Positions 49,201-53,886 of a DNA stretch of 64,000 nt are shown in pieces. A program made the position numbers and the translations under genes. The notes under the pieces were generated by a model. The model was not told the origin of the DNA. It did not search any database and was given only the letters and a program-made list of their open reading frames with translations. The stretch's first letter is position 1; each line of letters starts with the position of its first letter. Origin of the DNA: Amborella trichopoda (lineage: Eukaryota > Streptophyta > Magnoliopsida > Amborellales > Amborellaceae); the NCBI RefSeq assembly GCF_000471905.2, contig NW_006495813.1:70807-134806 (forward strand), given 5' to 3'.

Positions 49201-52200
49201 CTTTATCTGAATCTGAAAAACAGTAACCGAAAGCAACCCTCTAGGTTTGTAAACCAGCCACCCAAATGCTCATGTTTATCATCTGATAATGTAGTTTCAT
49301 GAAAACCATCTTTTACTCAGAGCCAAAAATTTGAAACTTCTCTAATTTCAATACCTTCTTTGAAAACTTATAAAATTACAAAAAAAAAAAAAAATTAAAA
49401 TTAAAATAAGAAATACATAATCCTACCCCTAAAATTTACATATACCAAGTAAGAATGGATTACGACAAGATAAGCCACCAATAAAAAATATCCTCAAAAA
49501 ATTAAAGCGATCACTTCCCCTAATATTACCCATTATATTACCATTATGGTTATAGTTTACCCATGGGCCTTTTTCTTACAATAATTTTTCATATTAAAAT
49601 TATAATTTTGTTGAAATATTGCTCAAAATTATAAATAAATAAAATTTAAAAATAAAACTAATTCAAACCTTTTCAATTTTTAAGTAATGTGTGATTATCT
49701 AAATTAAAAAAGAAATTTTAATTCAAACCTTTTCAATTTTTAATTAATGTGTAATTATCTCAATTAAAATTCTTAGATGGAAGAGGTACGTTTCCGTTGA
49801 GAGTTGAGAGATGAGAGAGTTTTAAGGAGAGATGCATCTTTTCAAATATCGAGATACAAAAAAACTGAAATTAAAAATAAAAAAATAAAAAAAAAGAGAG
49901 GGAAAAGAGATGGGAGAGGTGCATGAGATGAGAGATGCGGGTTTTAAGAAGAGATTACCTTTTTCAAAATTTGAGAGAGCAAATTAATTTAGAAATTCAA
50001 AAAAAAAATCTAAGGAAAGATTGAGAGGTACATGAGATACCTTTTCAAATTTTGAGAGAGAAAAAACTTGAAATTCAAAAAGAAAAAATTTAAGGAAAGA
50101 GATGGGAGAGATGCATGAGATGAGAGATAGAGGAATTTTAAGGAGAGATTCATGTTTTCGAATTTTGAGAGAAAAAATATAGCAATCCAAAAAAAAAAAT
50201 TGAAGGAAAGAGATGAGAGAGTTTTTAAGGATGCACCTTTTCAAATTTCGAAATTTATTTATTTTCTTTAATTTATTATAACATACTTAAACTTCTATTA
50301 TTTTCTTTATAATGTCAACAATTTAGTTTTGCTATTTGAAATCTTTGTTATTCTTCTATTCTCATTGCCTATCTATGCAATCTCCCACTACAAGAAGATG
50401 TGATTAGTTGTGTGAAGACTTTTCGCATATTAAAATACTATTATACTGCATGTCCTTGCAAATATACCATAATATTTATGTCATGGGCTATATTAGGGTA
50501 CTCACACTATGGAGTAATTTATTATTGTACTCAACAATTTTGGACATTTTTATACCCTTATTTTGTACATGGAGTATTTTTGTAATAAGGGTATTTTTGG
50601 TCATTATGAAGGGTGTAATGTCACCCAAATGGAGCATTAAATGCCACTAGTGTGCTCTATGTGGGTGATATCACTCCCCATGTAGATGACATCACACCCT
50701 CCTAATTACCAAAAATGCCCTTACCAAAAAAAAGCTTCATATACAAAACAAGGGTATATATGTGTCCAAATTTTGTTGAGTACAATGATAAATTACTCCA
50801 TAGTGTGAGCAGCCTAACATAACTCTTATGTCATTGCCTATTTAATTTCTACGTGCAACGCATGTAAACCCACTAGTTGCAATAACAAGGCAATCATTGC
50901 TAGAGTTCACAAACCGGTCTAGCACGATAGAACCAAGGCTAAAGAGGTAGACCGACATTTCATTCGAGAAAGAGTTGCTCACAAAGAAATGTGCAGCACG
51001 CTATTGTACTCTAGTTGGGGGTAACCATGTGAACATTTCATTCGAGAAAGAGTTGCTCACGGAGAAATTTCCATCACGCTATTGTACTCTATTGGGGGTA
51101 ACCATGTGACTTCAAGGAGTAAAAACAATCAGCTGTAGCCTATTCAAGTGCAGAAGCAGAGTTAGAAATTTTATTATGAGAGCTTGATTTTCTTGTGAAG
51201 GAGTCAATGTCCTGGCAGTGTAATAACAAAGCAACCATCAGTATAGCTCACAAACGGGTCTAGCATGATAGGACCAAGCATGCAGAGATAGAGTGATAGA
51301 GTGATAGACTGACATTTCATTCGAGAATGAGCTGCTACTAAAGAAATTTTCCTTCCATATGTAAAAACCGATTACTAGCGAGTAAGCATTTTCACCAAGG
51401 CCATTAGGAGACCTCGACGGCAAGTGATCCTTAGCAAGCTGAGCATGAGGGGTATGTATCCATGTACCAGCTTGCGAGGGAGTGTTGTGAATGTTAAAAT
51501 TTCTACTCTTTCTTATTGTATTTAAGTCCCTACAGACTTATGTGTCTTTTCACTCACTAAAAAGATATCTTGTATACAATTACAAAATAACAATATATTA
51601 GAAGAGAGGAGTGCGTGGATTTTATTAGAATCCCACAAGATTCCCTCTCTAAACCTCTCTTTCCTTCGTCCTCACCTCATTTCTCTCTCGAGATCCTCTT
51701 CTCCCTCATACTACTTCTTTTCCGTTGTATATTTTAACTTAGGATGCAACAAATCAAACTCAAATAAAGTAACCCAATCTTAGAAAAATGAGGTCAAGAA
51801 ACCCAAACCCACACTACAAAAACATTTAGTAATAGACAAGATCATAGAACTCAAAAAAAGAGAAAACCCAAAAAATTCCCTCGAGCGAGACCATTTTCCA
51901 ACCTGGGGTGGGGGCGCAAGGTACCTTCCTTGGCCCAAAAGGCGGGTGCCTTTTGTTTGCTCACCCTAGGCTCGCCTAGGGCCCTCAGCCCACCCAGGAG
52001 AATTTAAATACCGATCAAATCAAAATTTGACCTTAAGTGCGACAACCCTTCTTGGCTTTCTAGAATTTGACATTTTGCATTCAAAAGAAGTTAAGTTTAA
52101 GATTTTGTTTCATCATCCAAAAAGTTTTAAACATTTTGTTTTATTCCTACGCATGGCTGGTGGTTAGATAACCAACTCGCACGAAGTTCCTTCTTTAACA

Positions 52201-52566
52201 AAGGAAAATTTCTAAAGCTATTGGAGTTTTGGCATGGGCTTGATTCATGTAAGTGTAGACAATTGACCGCCCAAGTTCAATCCCACTGCCAACCTACCCA
52301 AAGAGAGAAAGATTTGCAAAGGTGTATTATAGAAAATATTTCCTTAAAATGCATGTTTACAAGACCAATACAGAGTTGATATCTGAAAATTATCAAGCAA
52401 GAATAACTTGTCATCACCACAAAACAATATCTATCAAATAAATGTAAGTGAGAAGCACAACACAACAAACATACATCATGCATACCTCCTCTGCCACTGG
52501 AGAGGTTCTATCATCTTTATCAAATACAAAGGCGAGAAGAACATGCTTGAACTCCTCATATGCTTC
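14699..52566 (-). CDS. CTLH/CRA-domain protein (At5g66810-like), giant split gene, 5' end not in view
   Basis: Ten minus-strand exons (listed separately) join in phase to at least 597 codons; the 5' exon(s) are missing. Order of the product: the end of a first CTLH/CRA module (exons 1-2), a linker with an [20 protein letters not shown] helix and [20 protein letters not shown], and a charged segment with [10 protein letters not shown] that may be nuclear-targeting. Then come a second CTLH domain ([30 protein letters not shown]), its CRA part, and a final UBA-like piece ([20 protein letters not shown]). CTLH/CRA modules mediate assembly of GID/CTLH ubiquitin-ligase-type and RanBPM-like scaffolds; that role here is inference. 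Resemblance to At5g66810 is from memory. Introns reach 17.5 kb and hold most of the repeats in this window. Confidence 0.85.
14792..15676 (-). other. Intron sequence, no feature recognised
   Basis: This is the last intron between its acceptor at 14792 and the LINE poly(A) tail at about 15677. No frame or repeat was recognised. Confidence 0.6.
15677..18895 (-). mobile_element. L1-type LINE, 5'-truncated, in intron (sense to host gene)
   Basis: The minus strand carries the RT part of an L1 ORF2. It has [20 protein letters not shown] near 18700, the palm region [20 protein letters not shown] and [13 protein letters not shown] at 18150-18000, [15 protein letters not shown] at about 17860, and an intact YVDD at 17703-17714. 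The helper-domain [20 protein letters not shown] follows near 17390. The zinc-binding [14 protein letters not shown] is at 16500 and RNase H lies at about 15990-15700. A poly(A) tail (plus-strand T run) at about 15677-15690 marks the 3' end. The 5' end stops just upstream of RT, so the endonuclease is missing. Several stops and frameshifts are present. Confidence 0.85.
18896..19159. other. Unassigned spacer between two LINEs
   Basis: A 96-codon plus-strand frame (18864-19154) crosses this spacer, but it resembles nothing I recognise. It is most likely chance or intron sequence. Confidence 0.4.
19160..20530 (-). mobile_element. RTE-type LINE fragment, minus strand
   Basis: Minus-strand frames read from high to low coordinates. 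First is a [18 protein letters not shown] block (about 20500-20440). Then [20 protein letters not shown] is at about 20080-20000. [18 protein letters not shown] text lies near 19870, and NDITLIDE, which replaces the usual DDI active-site motif, near 19780. The tail [15 protein letters not shown] ... RARGRPKR is at 19290-19160. This is the RT and C-terminal tail of an RTE-clade LINE with many stops. Confidence 0.8.
20582..20811. repeat. Tandem duplication, 119 bp x 2, in intron
   Basis: The unit beginning 'aatatctgcaatactaaaat' occurs at 20582 and 20701 and runs through 'caatagattttcttta'. The copies differ at only a few bases. Confidence 0.85.
20812..21908 (-). other. Intron sequence, no feature recognised
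   Basis: AT-rich sequence lies between the RTE LINE and the exon ending at 21909. No supportable frame or repeat was seen. Confidence 0.55.
21909..22232 (-). CDS. Large gene, exon 9 (CRA part of second module)
   Basis: The acceptor TTGCAG|GTTTTATTG opens at 22232 and the donor is ATG|GTGAGT at 21909/21908. It is 324 bp, exactly 108 codons, phase 0 at both ends. The product begins [20 protein letters not shown] and [20 protein letters not shown], then a Ser-rich stretch, and ends [13 protein letters not shown]. The first half is helical, as in CRA domains. The Ser-rich part looks disordered. Confidence 0.85.
22480..23220. repeat. Tandem duplication (~350 bp) including a LINE 3' end
   Basis: Sequence from 'acaagatacaaaatatct' at about 22482 recurs at about 22831. 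Shared text continues through 'cagcaccataacctaggtca', 'aaattttggatcaccaaatg' and a LINE 3' end ('acaaaagaataggcaaccca'). The first unit holds only the last ~110 bp of the LINE. The second continues into the longer LINE at 23090-24010. The duplication therefore followed the LINE insertion. Confidence 0.85.
23090..24010 (-). mobile_element. L1-type LINE 3' portion (RNase H), minus strand
   Basis: Minus-strand frames give the end of the zinc-binding region near 23990-23880, then RNase H ([20 protein letters not shown] near 23690; [10 protein letters not shown] near 23510; a [19 protein letters not shown] block near 23390). A T-rich run at about 23090-23115 is the poly(A) end. It is 5'-truncated, with RT missing. 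Confidence 0.75.
24292..24566 (+). repeat. Copia LTR, plus orientation
   Basis: It shares 'agtccctaaggactt.tttg', 'ttttgtactt', 'ggtcagtac', a CT-rich block and 'gttagtttgttg.attttaa' with the 3' LTR at 28405-29447. It is followed by 'ttggaaccagag', a decayed tRNA-Met-type primer site. It could be the 5' LTR of the copia at 25460-28404, although an inverted LTR intervenes. Confidence 0.75.
24569..24843 (-). repeat. Copia LTR, inverted, tail-to-tail with the preceding LTR
   Basis: The reverse complement reads GGGAG|TGTTGTGAACAATTG and continues with the same LTR landmarks (ATCCTTAAGGACT, GGTCAGTAGGACC, CT-rich block), ending ATCTCTGGTTCC. The purine-rich GAGAGGGAG directly outside resembles a polypurine tract, so this is a 3' LTR of a minus-strand copy. 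It directly abuts the plus LTR, forming a near-palindrome of about 550 bp. Confidence 0.75.
24850..25450. other. Non-coding stretch between LTRs and copia gag
   Basis: It starts with a GC-rich patch (24850-24990, repeated 'ggccnnggcc'-like words), followed by sequence rich in 'gaaaccctaa'. No frame is recognised. In a complete copia this would be the leader, but it shows no such identity. Confidence 0.4.
25460..28404 (+). mobile_element. Ty1/copia gag-pol remnant, plus strand
   Basis: Gag-like text is [19 protein letters not shown] near 25580 and [20 protein letters not shown] at 25730. The protease/early pol part ([20 protein letters not shown]) is near 26255. Integrase is at about 26640-27100 with [20 protein letters not shown]. 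RNase H follows ([15 protein letters not shown] near 27930; [15 protein letters not shown] near 28220; [15 protein letters not shown] near 28300). The central RT is mostly deleted. The polypurine tract GAGGGGGAG lies just before the 3' LTR. Stops and frameshifts make it inactive. Confidence 0.8.
28405..29447 (+). repeat. Copia 3' LTR, split by a MITE
   Basis: The LTR starts TGTCATGAATAATTG after the polypurine tract and ends near 'gtattttaac'. It is interrupted by the element at 28516-29261. Without the insert its length is close to that of the 275-bp LTR at 24292. Confidence 0.8.
28516..29261. mobile_element. MITE (746 bp) inside the copia 3' LTR, probable Mutator type
   Basis: The left end GGGAAAATGACCTTTACTCC and the reverse complement of the right end GGGAAATGAAGTCTACCCCC pair. 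Inverted similarity runs about 185 bp ('ccccttgggtt..', 'gtaccccctcaagtttaaa', 'gccaa..cca'). TTTTGTTAT (28507-28515) and TTTTATTAT (29262-29270) form a 9-bp duplication with one mismatch. The uninterrupted LTR at 24292 lacks the insert and shows the empty site. No transposase frame is present. Confidence 0.85.
29448..30638 (-). other. Intron sequence, no feature recognised
   Basis: This is the remainder of the 8.4-kb intron between exons at 30639 and 22232. No supportable frame or clear repeat was seen. Confidence 0.55.
30639..30836 (-). CDS. Large gene, exon 8 (CTLH domain, second half)
   Basis: The acceptor TTTTAG|GTGGAA lies at 30836 and the donor TTCAG|GTGTGT at 30639/30638. It is 198 bp, 66 codons, phase 0. 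The product starts [20 protein letters not shown] and continues [20 protein letters not shown]. This matches the CTLH pattern of an aromatic-leucine helix, a Gly turn, AL..A and L.P, and leads into the CRA region. Confidence 0.9.
30940..31119 (-). CDS. Large gene, exon 7 (CTLH domain, first half)
   Basis: The acceptor AACGCAG|CTTGAC lies at 31119 and the donor AAACAG|GTAAAT at 30940/30939. It is 180 bp, 60 codons, phase 0. The residues [20 protein letters not shown] then [17 protein letters not shown] are the CTLH signature (P..LE.NP.LLF.L..Q), continued without interruption by exon 8. Confidence 0.9.
31184..31210. repeat. (TA)n microsatellite at gap edge
   Basis: The TA run directly borders the N gap, and it is the likely reason assembly failed here. 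It lies in the intron upstream of exon 7. Confidence 0.9.
31211..32095. other. Assembly gap (885 N)
   Basis: The gap cuts exon 6 of the large gene, whose frame is still open at 32096, and part of the following intron. Long frames drawn across the N run are artefacts. Confidence 0.98.
32096..32562 (-). CDS. Large gene, exon 6 (charged linker), truncated by gap
   Basis: The acceptor TTCATCAG|ATATGCCC at 32562 continues the split codon from exon 5 (G|AT). The frame stays open for 467 bp to the gap edge. The product is acidic and Ser/Thr-rich at first ([32 protein letters not shown]), then basic ([20 protein letters not shown]), then hydrophilic. It has no catalytic motif; the basic cluster may be a nuclear-localisation signal. 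The donor lies in the gap. Confidence 0.85.
32674..32779 (-). CDS. Large gene, exon 5
   Basis: The acceptor TTACAG|AATGAG lies at 32779 and the donor CATCAG|GTGAAA at 32674/32673. It is 106 bp, 35 codons plus one base, matching the two bases that open exon 6. The product [20 protein letters not shown] then CVYRGLVDG is a conserved helical block with a LisH-like flavour ([10 protein letters not shown]). Confidence 0.9.
32780..34477 (-). other. Intron with local duplications
   Basis: Sequence around 'ggtgagttgcagagcaagac' at 33313-33395 recurs at 33498-33580, a period of about 185 bp, followed by a second 'ctcatttcctgcc' copy near 33677. A separate ~70-bp direct repeat ('gagataaaagatcactatac') occurs near 34062 and 34289. 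No coding frame is supported. Confidence 0.65.
34478..34576 (-). CDS. Large gene, exon 4
   Basis: The acceptor GTTTCAG|GTTGAA lies at 34576 and the donor TTCCAG|GTTGTG at 34478/34477. It is 99 bp, 33 codons, phase 0. The product [20 protein letters not shown] then [13 protein letters not shown] is a helical segment following the first CRA region. Confidence 0.9.
34652..34653 (-). promoter_or_regulatory. Non-canonical GC splice donor after exon 3
   Basis: Exon 3 must end ...GATGAG at 34654 to keep the frame to exon 4 (GTTGAA...). The intron then starts GCAGGA and ends TTTCAG, a GC-AG intron. No GT occurs at a position that preserves the phase nearby. GC donors are a known minor class in plants. 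Confidence 0.7.
34654..34789 (-). CDS. Large gene, exon 3
   Basis: The acceptor TATGCAG|GATCCA lies at 34789. It is 136 bp, one base completing the codon split from exon 2 (AG|G) and then 45 codons. The product is [40 protein letters not shown] and PPFDE. The donor is GC (see separate entry). The sequence links the first CRA region to the following helix. Confidence 0.88.
34881..34990 (-). CDS. Large gene, exon 2 (first CRA region)
   Basis: The acceptor GTTTCAG|TGGTCT lies at 34990 and the donor AATAAG|GTTTGT at 34881/34880. It is 110 bp, 36 codons plus two bases. The product [20 protein letters not shown] then [16 protein letters not shown] follows directly from exon 1 in phase. The preceding intron is 17.5 kb. 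Confidence 0.9.
34991..35400 (-). other. Intron sequence before the gypsy relic
   Basis: No gene or repeat recognised. Confidence 0.5.
35959..36588 (+). pseudogene. Gag-like acidic frame of the gypsy relic (209 aa)
   Basis: This is the longest clean frame in the intron. Residues 24-45 resemble the N-terminus of gypsy gag ([11 protein letters not shown]). Later parts repeat FDEE/FDEK motifs ([32 protein letters not shown]). No protease, RT or zinc knuckle is present. A host gene cannot be excluded, but the primer-site context favours a retroelement. Confidence 0.5.
36594..36836. repeat. Tandem duplication, ~121 bp x 2
   Basis: Each unit contains 'tgtgctcaatcat.agt', 'atgtatgagag.gtga' and 'gaatttgaagttgttgcaca' and ends near 'taatacgt/taatatgt'. 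The units start at about 36596 and 36717. Confidence 0.85.
36850..37520. other. AT-rich intron sequence, nothing assigned
   Basis: A 79-codon minus-strand frame at 37265-37504 looks coherent but matches nothing I recognise and has no splice or start context. I leave it unassigned. Confidence 0.45.
37525..37915. repeat. GGAATC/GATTCC-rich degenerate repeat cluster
   Basis: More than a dozen copies of GATTCC or GGAATC/GAATC occur in under 400 bp. Some are arranged as near-palindromes such as GGAATCACGATTCC (about 37632 and 37655). Spacing is irregular (roughly 20-35 bp), so it is a degenerate array and not a clean satellite. Confidence 0.75.
37930..41450 (+). mobile_element. Ty1/copia gag-pol relic, plus strand (same family as 25.5 kb)
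   Basis: Gag-like sequence at 37980-38060 parallels 25700-25800 ('aatgtcttggctattacact'). A zinc-knuckle-like [15 protein letters not shown] lies near 38555. GAG/pre-integrase and integrase remnants follow to about 39500. RT is at 40230-40680 ([54 protein letters not shown]) with a VDDNVV motif near 40755 in place of YVDD. RNase H is at about 41050-41440 ([12 protein letters not shown]). Stops and frameshifts are common. No LTR was found at either end. Confidence 0.8.
41504..41591. repeat. 44-bp tandem duplication
   Basis: 'gctcaagatgtcaag.acagc' followed by 'aacggggctgacgt' occurs at 41504 and 41548. Confidence 0.9.
41592..42730. other. Intron stretch with a ~100-bp direct repeat pair
   Basis: Sequence at about 41847-41912 ('ggttttagtaggacc.ccac', 'ttttacatgcatttt') recurs at about 42310-42373 in the same orientation, with weaker similarity upstream of each. 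They enclose about 400 bp, including a 92-codon plus-strand frame (41973-42251) that I do not recognise. The layout could be a small element with terminal direct repeats, but there is no LTR, PBS or polypurine evidence. Confidence 0.45.
42731..43033. repeat. Minisatellite, 43-bp unit and shorter variants
   Basis: Units of the form 'gactgaaagcctaacgagaa' + 'tgagaccatatc.tt.tctctct' repeat at 43-bp spacing about five times. Two or three shorter units lacking 'gaatgagac' follow, and the last two units replace 'ctctctct' with 'gaagag'. It lies in the 17.5-kb intron. Confidence 0.9.
43345..43357. repeat. Target-site duplication, left copy (13 bp)
   Basis: AACTGCATATGCT is identical to 49073-49085. 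The sequence outside both copies reads as one continuous pre-insertion site. Confidence 0.88.
43358..49072 (+). mobile_element. L1-type LINE, 5.7 kb, with 13-bp target duplication
   Basis: The element is bounded by the direct repeat AACTGCATATGCT (43345-43357 and 49073-49085) and ends in a run of ten A at 49061-49070. The 5' part (43358-44530) is a Pro/Ser-rich ORF1 tail, including [23 protein letters not shown] text near 44430. ORF2 runs 44660-48739: endonuclease, RT with YADD, zinc-binding region and RNase H. ORF1's N-terminal RNA-binding and zinc-knuckle part is absent, so the copy is 5'-truncated. Nine in-frame stops and about four frameshifts inactivate it, but the clean duplication indicates modest age. 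It lies antisense in the host intron. Confidence 0.92.
44657..48739 (+). pseudogene. LINE ORF2: endonuclease-RT-RNase H, inactivated
   Basis: Endonuclease landmarks in order: ISWNIRGLG (about 44675), LLETK (44770), VYGPN (44995), GGDFNI (45080), LDRFLVS (45255) and SDHCPI (45335). [18 protein letters not shown] (46030), [20 protein letters not shown] (46203), [13 protein letters not shown] (46410), [13 protein letters not shown] (46580) and [10 protein letters not shown] (46723), with the catalytic aspartates intact. Zinc-binding C-x2-C-type residues ([20 protein letters not shown]) lie near 47930. RNase H starts [13 protein letters not shown] (48360) and ends [13 protein letters not shown] near 48737. 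In-frame stops at 44817, 44955, 45072, 45402, 46124, 47203, 47293, 47323 and 48225. Frameshifts near 45510, 46820, 48150 and 48650. Confidence 0.9.
49073..49085. repeat. Target-site duplication, right copy (13 bp)
   Basis: It begins two bases after the A run that ends the LINE. It is identical to the left copy at 43345-43357. Confidence 0.88.
49086..49330. repeat. Short internal repeats beside the LINE ('acccaaatgctcatg')
   Basis: 'cacccaaatgct' occurs near 49106, 49187 and 49260, each with 'catgg/catgc/catgt' and 'atctgaa/atctgat' nearby, so this is a degenerate ~75-bp repeat. Before the LINE landed it was continuous with 43300-43357. Confidence 0.6.
49660..50250. repeat. Degenerate tandem repeat, GA-rich
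   Basis: A ~57-bp duplication ('attcaaaccttttcaatttt') lies at 49660-49760. It is followed by about four degenerate 90-130 bp units at 49790-50250, each containing 'gagatga/gggagag', 'ttttaagga/aagagat' and 'ttttcaaatttt/cgaga'. No coding frame is supported. Confidence 0.65.
50485..50825. mobile_element. MITE (341 bp) with perfect 9-bp target duplication
   Basis: The left end GGGCTATATTAGGGTACTCA pairs with the reverse complement of the right end GAGTTATGTTAGGCTGCTCA. Inverted similarity then continues for about 80 bp (CACTATGGAGTAATTTAT, TTTTGGACA..., TACCCTT.TTTTGTA). TTATGTCAT flanks both sides (50476-50484 and 50826-50834). A 9-bp duplication and G-rich ends fit Mutator-type MITEs. A shorter relative is at 7015-7238. 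No transposase frame is present. Confidence 0.9.
50880..51738 (+). mobile_element. Ty1/copia 3' end: RNase H remnant and LTR
   Basis: 'acatttcattcgagaaagag' (the HFIRER block of copia RNase H) occurs at about 50958, 51034 and 51313. The first two sit in a ~75-bp tandem duplication. The pol end and purine tract (GCGAGGGAG) precede an LTR at 51483-51738 that starts TGTTGTGAATG and ends near 'gtatattttaac'. The LTR shares 'taagtccct' and CT-rich landmarks with those at 24292 and 28405. Confidence 0.75.
51483..51738 (+). repeat. Copia 3' LTR
   Basis: It begins directly after the purine tract. It resembles the LTRs of the 24-29 kb element but is clearly diverged. Confidence 0.7.
51740..52485 (-). 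other. Intron sequence, start of the 17.5-kb intron
   Basis: It contains a GC-rich patch at about 51900-52005. No gene was recognised. The donor of exon 1 is at 52485. Confidence 0.5.
52486..52566 (-). CDS. Large gene, exon 1 of those visible (first CRA region)
   Basis: The acceptor TTATTTAG|GAAGCA lies at 52566 and the donor GAGGAG|GTATGC at 52486/52485. It is 81 bp, 27 codons, phase 0. The product [20 protein letters not shown] then TSPVAEE joins WSERRRFDL of exon 2 without a gap, as in the CRA region of this family. Because an acceptor precedes it, at least one more upstream exon must exist. I did not find it between 52.6 and 64 kb. Confidence 0.88.
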
Positions 52567-52880
52567 CTAAATAACAAACAGCTAAAAGCAGTTAAATTCA
52601 AGAGATAACAAAACATAAAAGCAAAAATAAAAATAAAAAAATAAATAGGAAAACTTGCATTATCATCACAGAAATTAACAGAAAAATTCATCAAACATAT
52701 AAGCCAAGCTCAATCCTAAAATTTCATATGATTCAGTAAATACAATATACATTCCATCATTGCTGGATCGATCCATATGGTTCGATAAAGAGTGATCCAA
52801 TAATGGGATTTTTCGATAAATGGAAAACTTAAGTAAGATGCTATAATACTTCAAGATTCTCTTTTCATAAATAAGAATAA

Positions 52881-53079
52881 GAAAAATGATCCTATAGGAC
52901 CCTCCCCCACCCATGTGTGTAGGACCCCAAAGGATCACCATTAAATTTGGCACATATCTATAGAAAAGTCAAGTCACACACTCATGTAATAACTTTTCTA
53001 AAGATCTGTGCTAACTTTAATGGTGATCCTTGGGGTCCTGCACACATGGGTGGGGGAGGGTCCTATAGGATCATTACTC
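52881..53079. mobile_element. MITE (199 bp foldback) with perfect 9-bp target duplication
   Basis: The left arm GAAAAATGATCCTATAGGAC and the reverse complement of the right arm GAGTAATGATCCTATAGGAC pair over about 85 bp ('ccctcccccacccatgtgtg', 'aaggatcaccattaaa'). TAAGAATAA flanks it at 52872-52880 and 53080-53088. No coding frame is present. One arm of the same family lies at 11403-11485. Confidence 0.9.
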
Positions 53080-53088
53080 TAAGAATAA

Positions 53089-53868
53089 ACATTTTATTTT
53101 CCATAAATAAGAATACTTCAACAAATTTTATTTTCACCAATTATTTCACTACTTCGTCTTCAGAACTACACAAACGAACCAAAAATAAAAATTCATTGCA
53201 TCACAACTGAGACAAGAAATGCCAATACTACAAACAAAATAACCAGTGCAATAAAGACTAAGCTTGTTCTCCATACTCCTAGACCTCAAAATCCCATAAT
53301 TGTACACATCTTGCATTCCTCCTTGTGATGAGCGCAAGTCAAGGTAACTTCCGATTACATAATGTGGAGATCCCTTGATGATTATCATCGAGATAAAAAT
53401 CACCTTGACCACCTAATTTGGAGATATTTTCTCCAATACTAATGTCCCTATTACATTTTGATAAACAATAGCACACGCCTTAAAAGGAAATGCAACAAAC
53501 AAATTGATGACTAGGTAGAGAACTGTCCTCATAAATAATTGAGAAATAAACAAAAGATCAGGCCAGTGGAAAATCCCAAACATCAGTCTGTCTCTCTCAG
53601 GCCCCAAACTAACCACTGGTCTATGATTGTATGCCTTTCTTTTGGTGAAATTTCATGCAACAGGAAGAGAAAACATCCTCTCCCAAAGAAAAAAAAAAAA
53701 AAAATTCTGCCACTCAACATGGAACTATAGAAAACTTGTTGCTCCAATGGATAATGATTCAATGGGTCAGCCTCAACTATGCAACAATCCATGAAATTTA
53801 TCACCAAGATATGAAACAAACTACAAGTGCTGGCTGCCTCTAACCACATCAAGTTCCTCTCACACATA
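53089..53868 (-). other. Probable intron sequence, no gene recognised
   Basis: A hydrophobic 67-codon minus-strand frame (53413-53616) is present but has no recognisable homology, splice signals or start context. I do not call it. Confidence 0.45.
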
Positions 53869-53886
53869 GGACCCACATAAACTTTT
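53869..53886. repeat. 18-bp direct repeat, left copy (LINE target duplication)
   Basis: GGACCCACATAAACTTTT is next to the LINE poly(A) end and identical to 55639-55656. Confidence 0.8.

Noticed and set aside
53413..53616. Hydrophobic 67-codon minus-strand frame as a missing upstream exon
   Set aside because: It lacks splice signals in the required phase and has no similarity to the expected CTLH N-terminal half.
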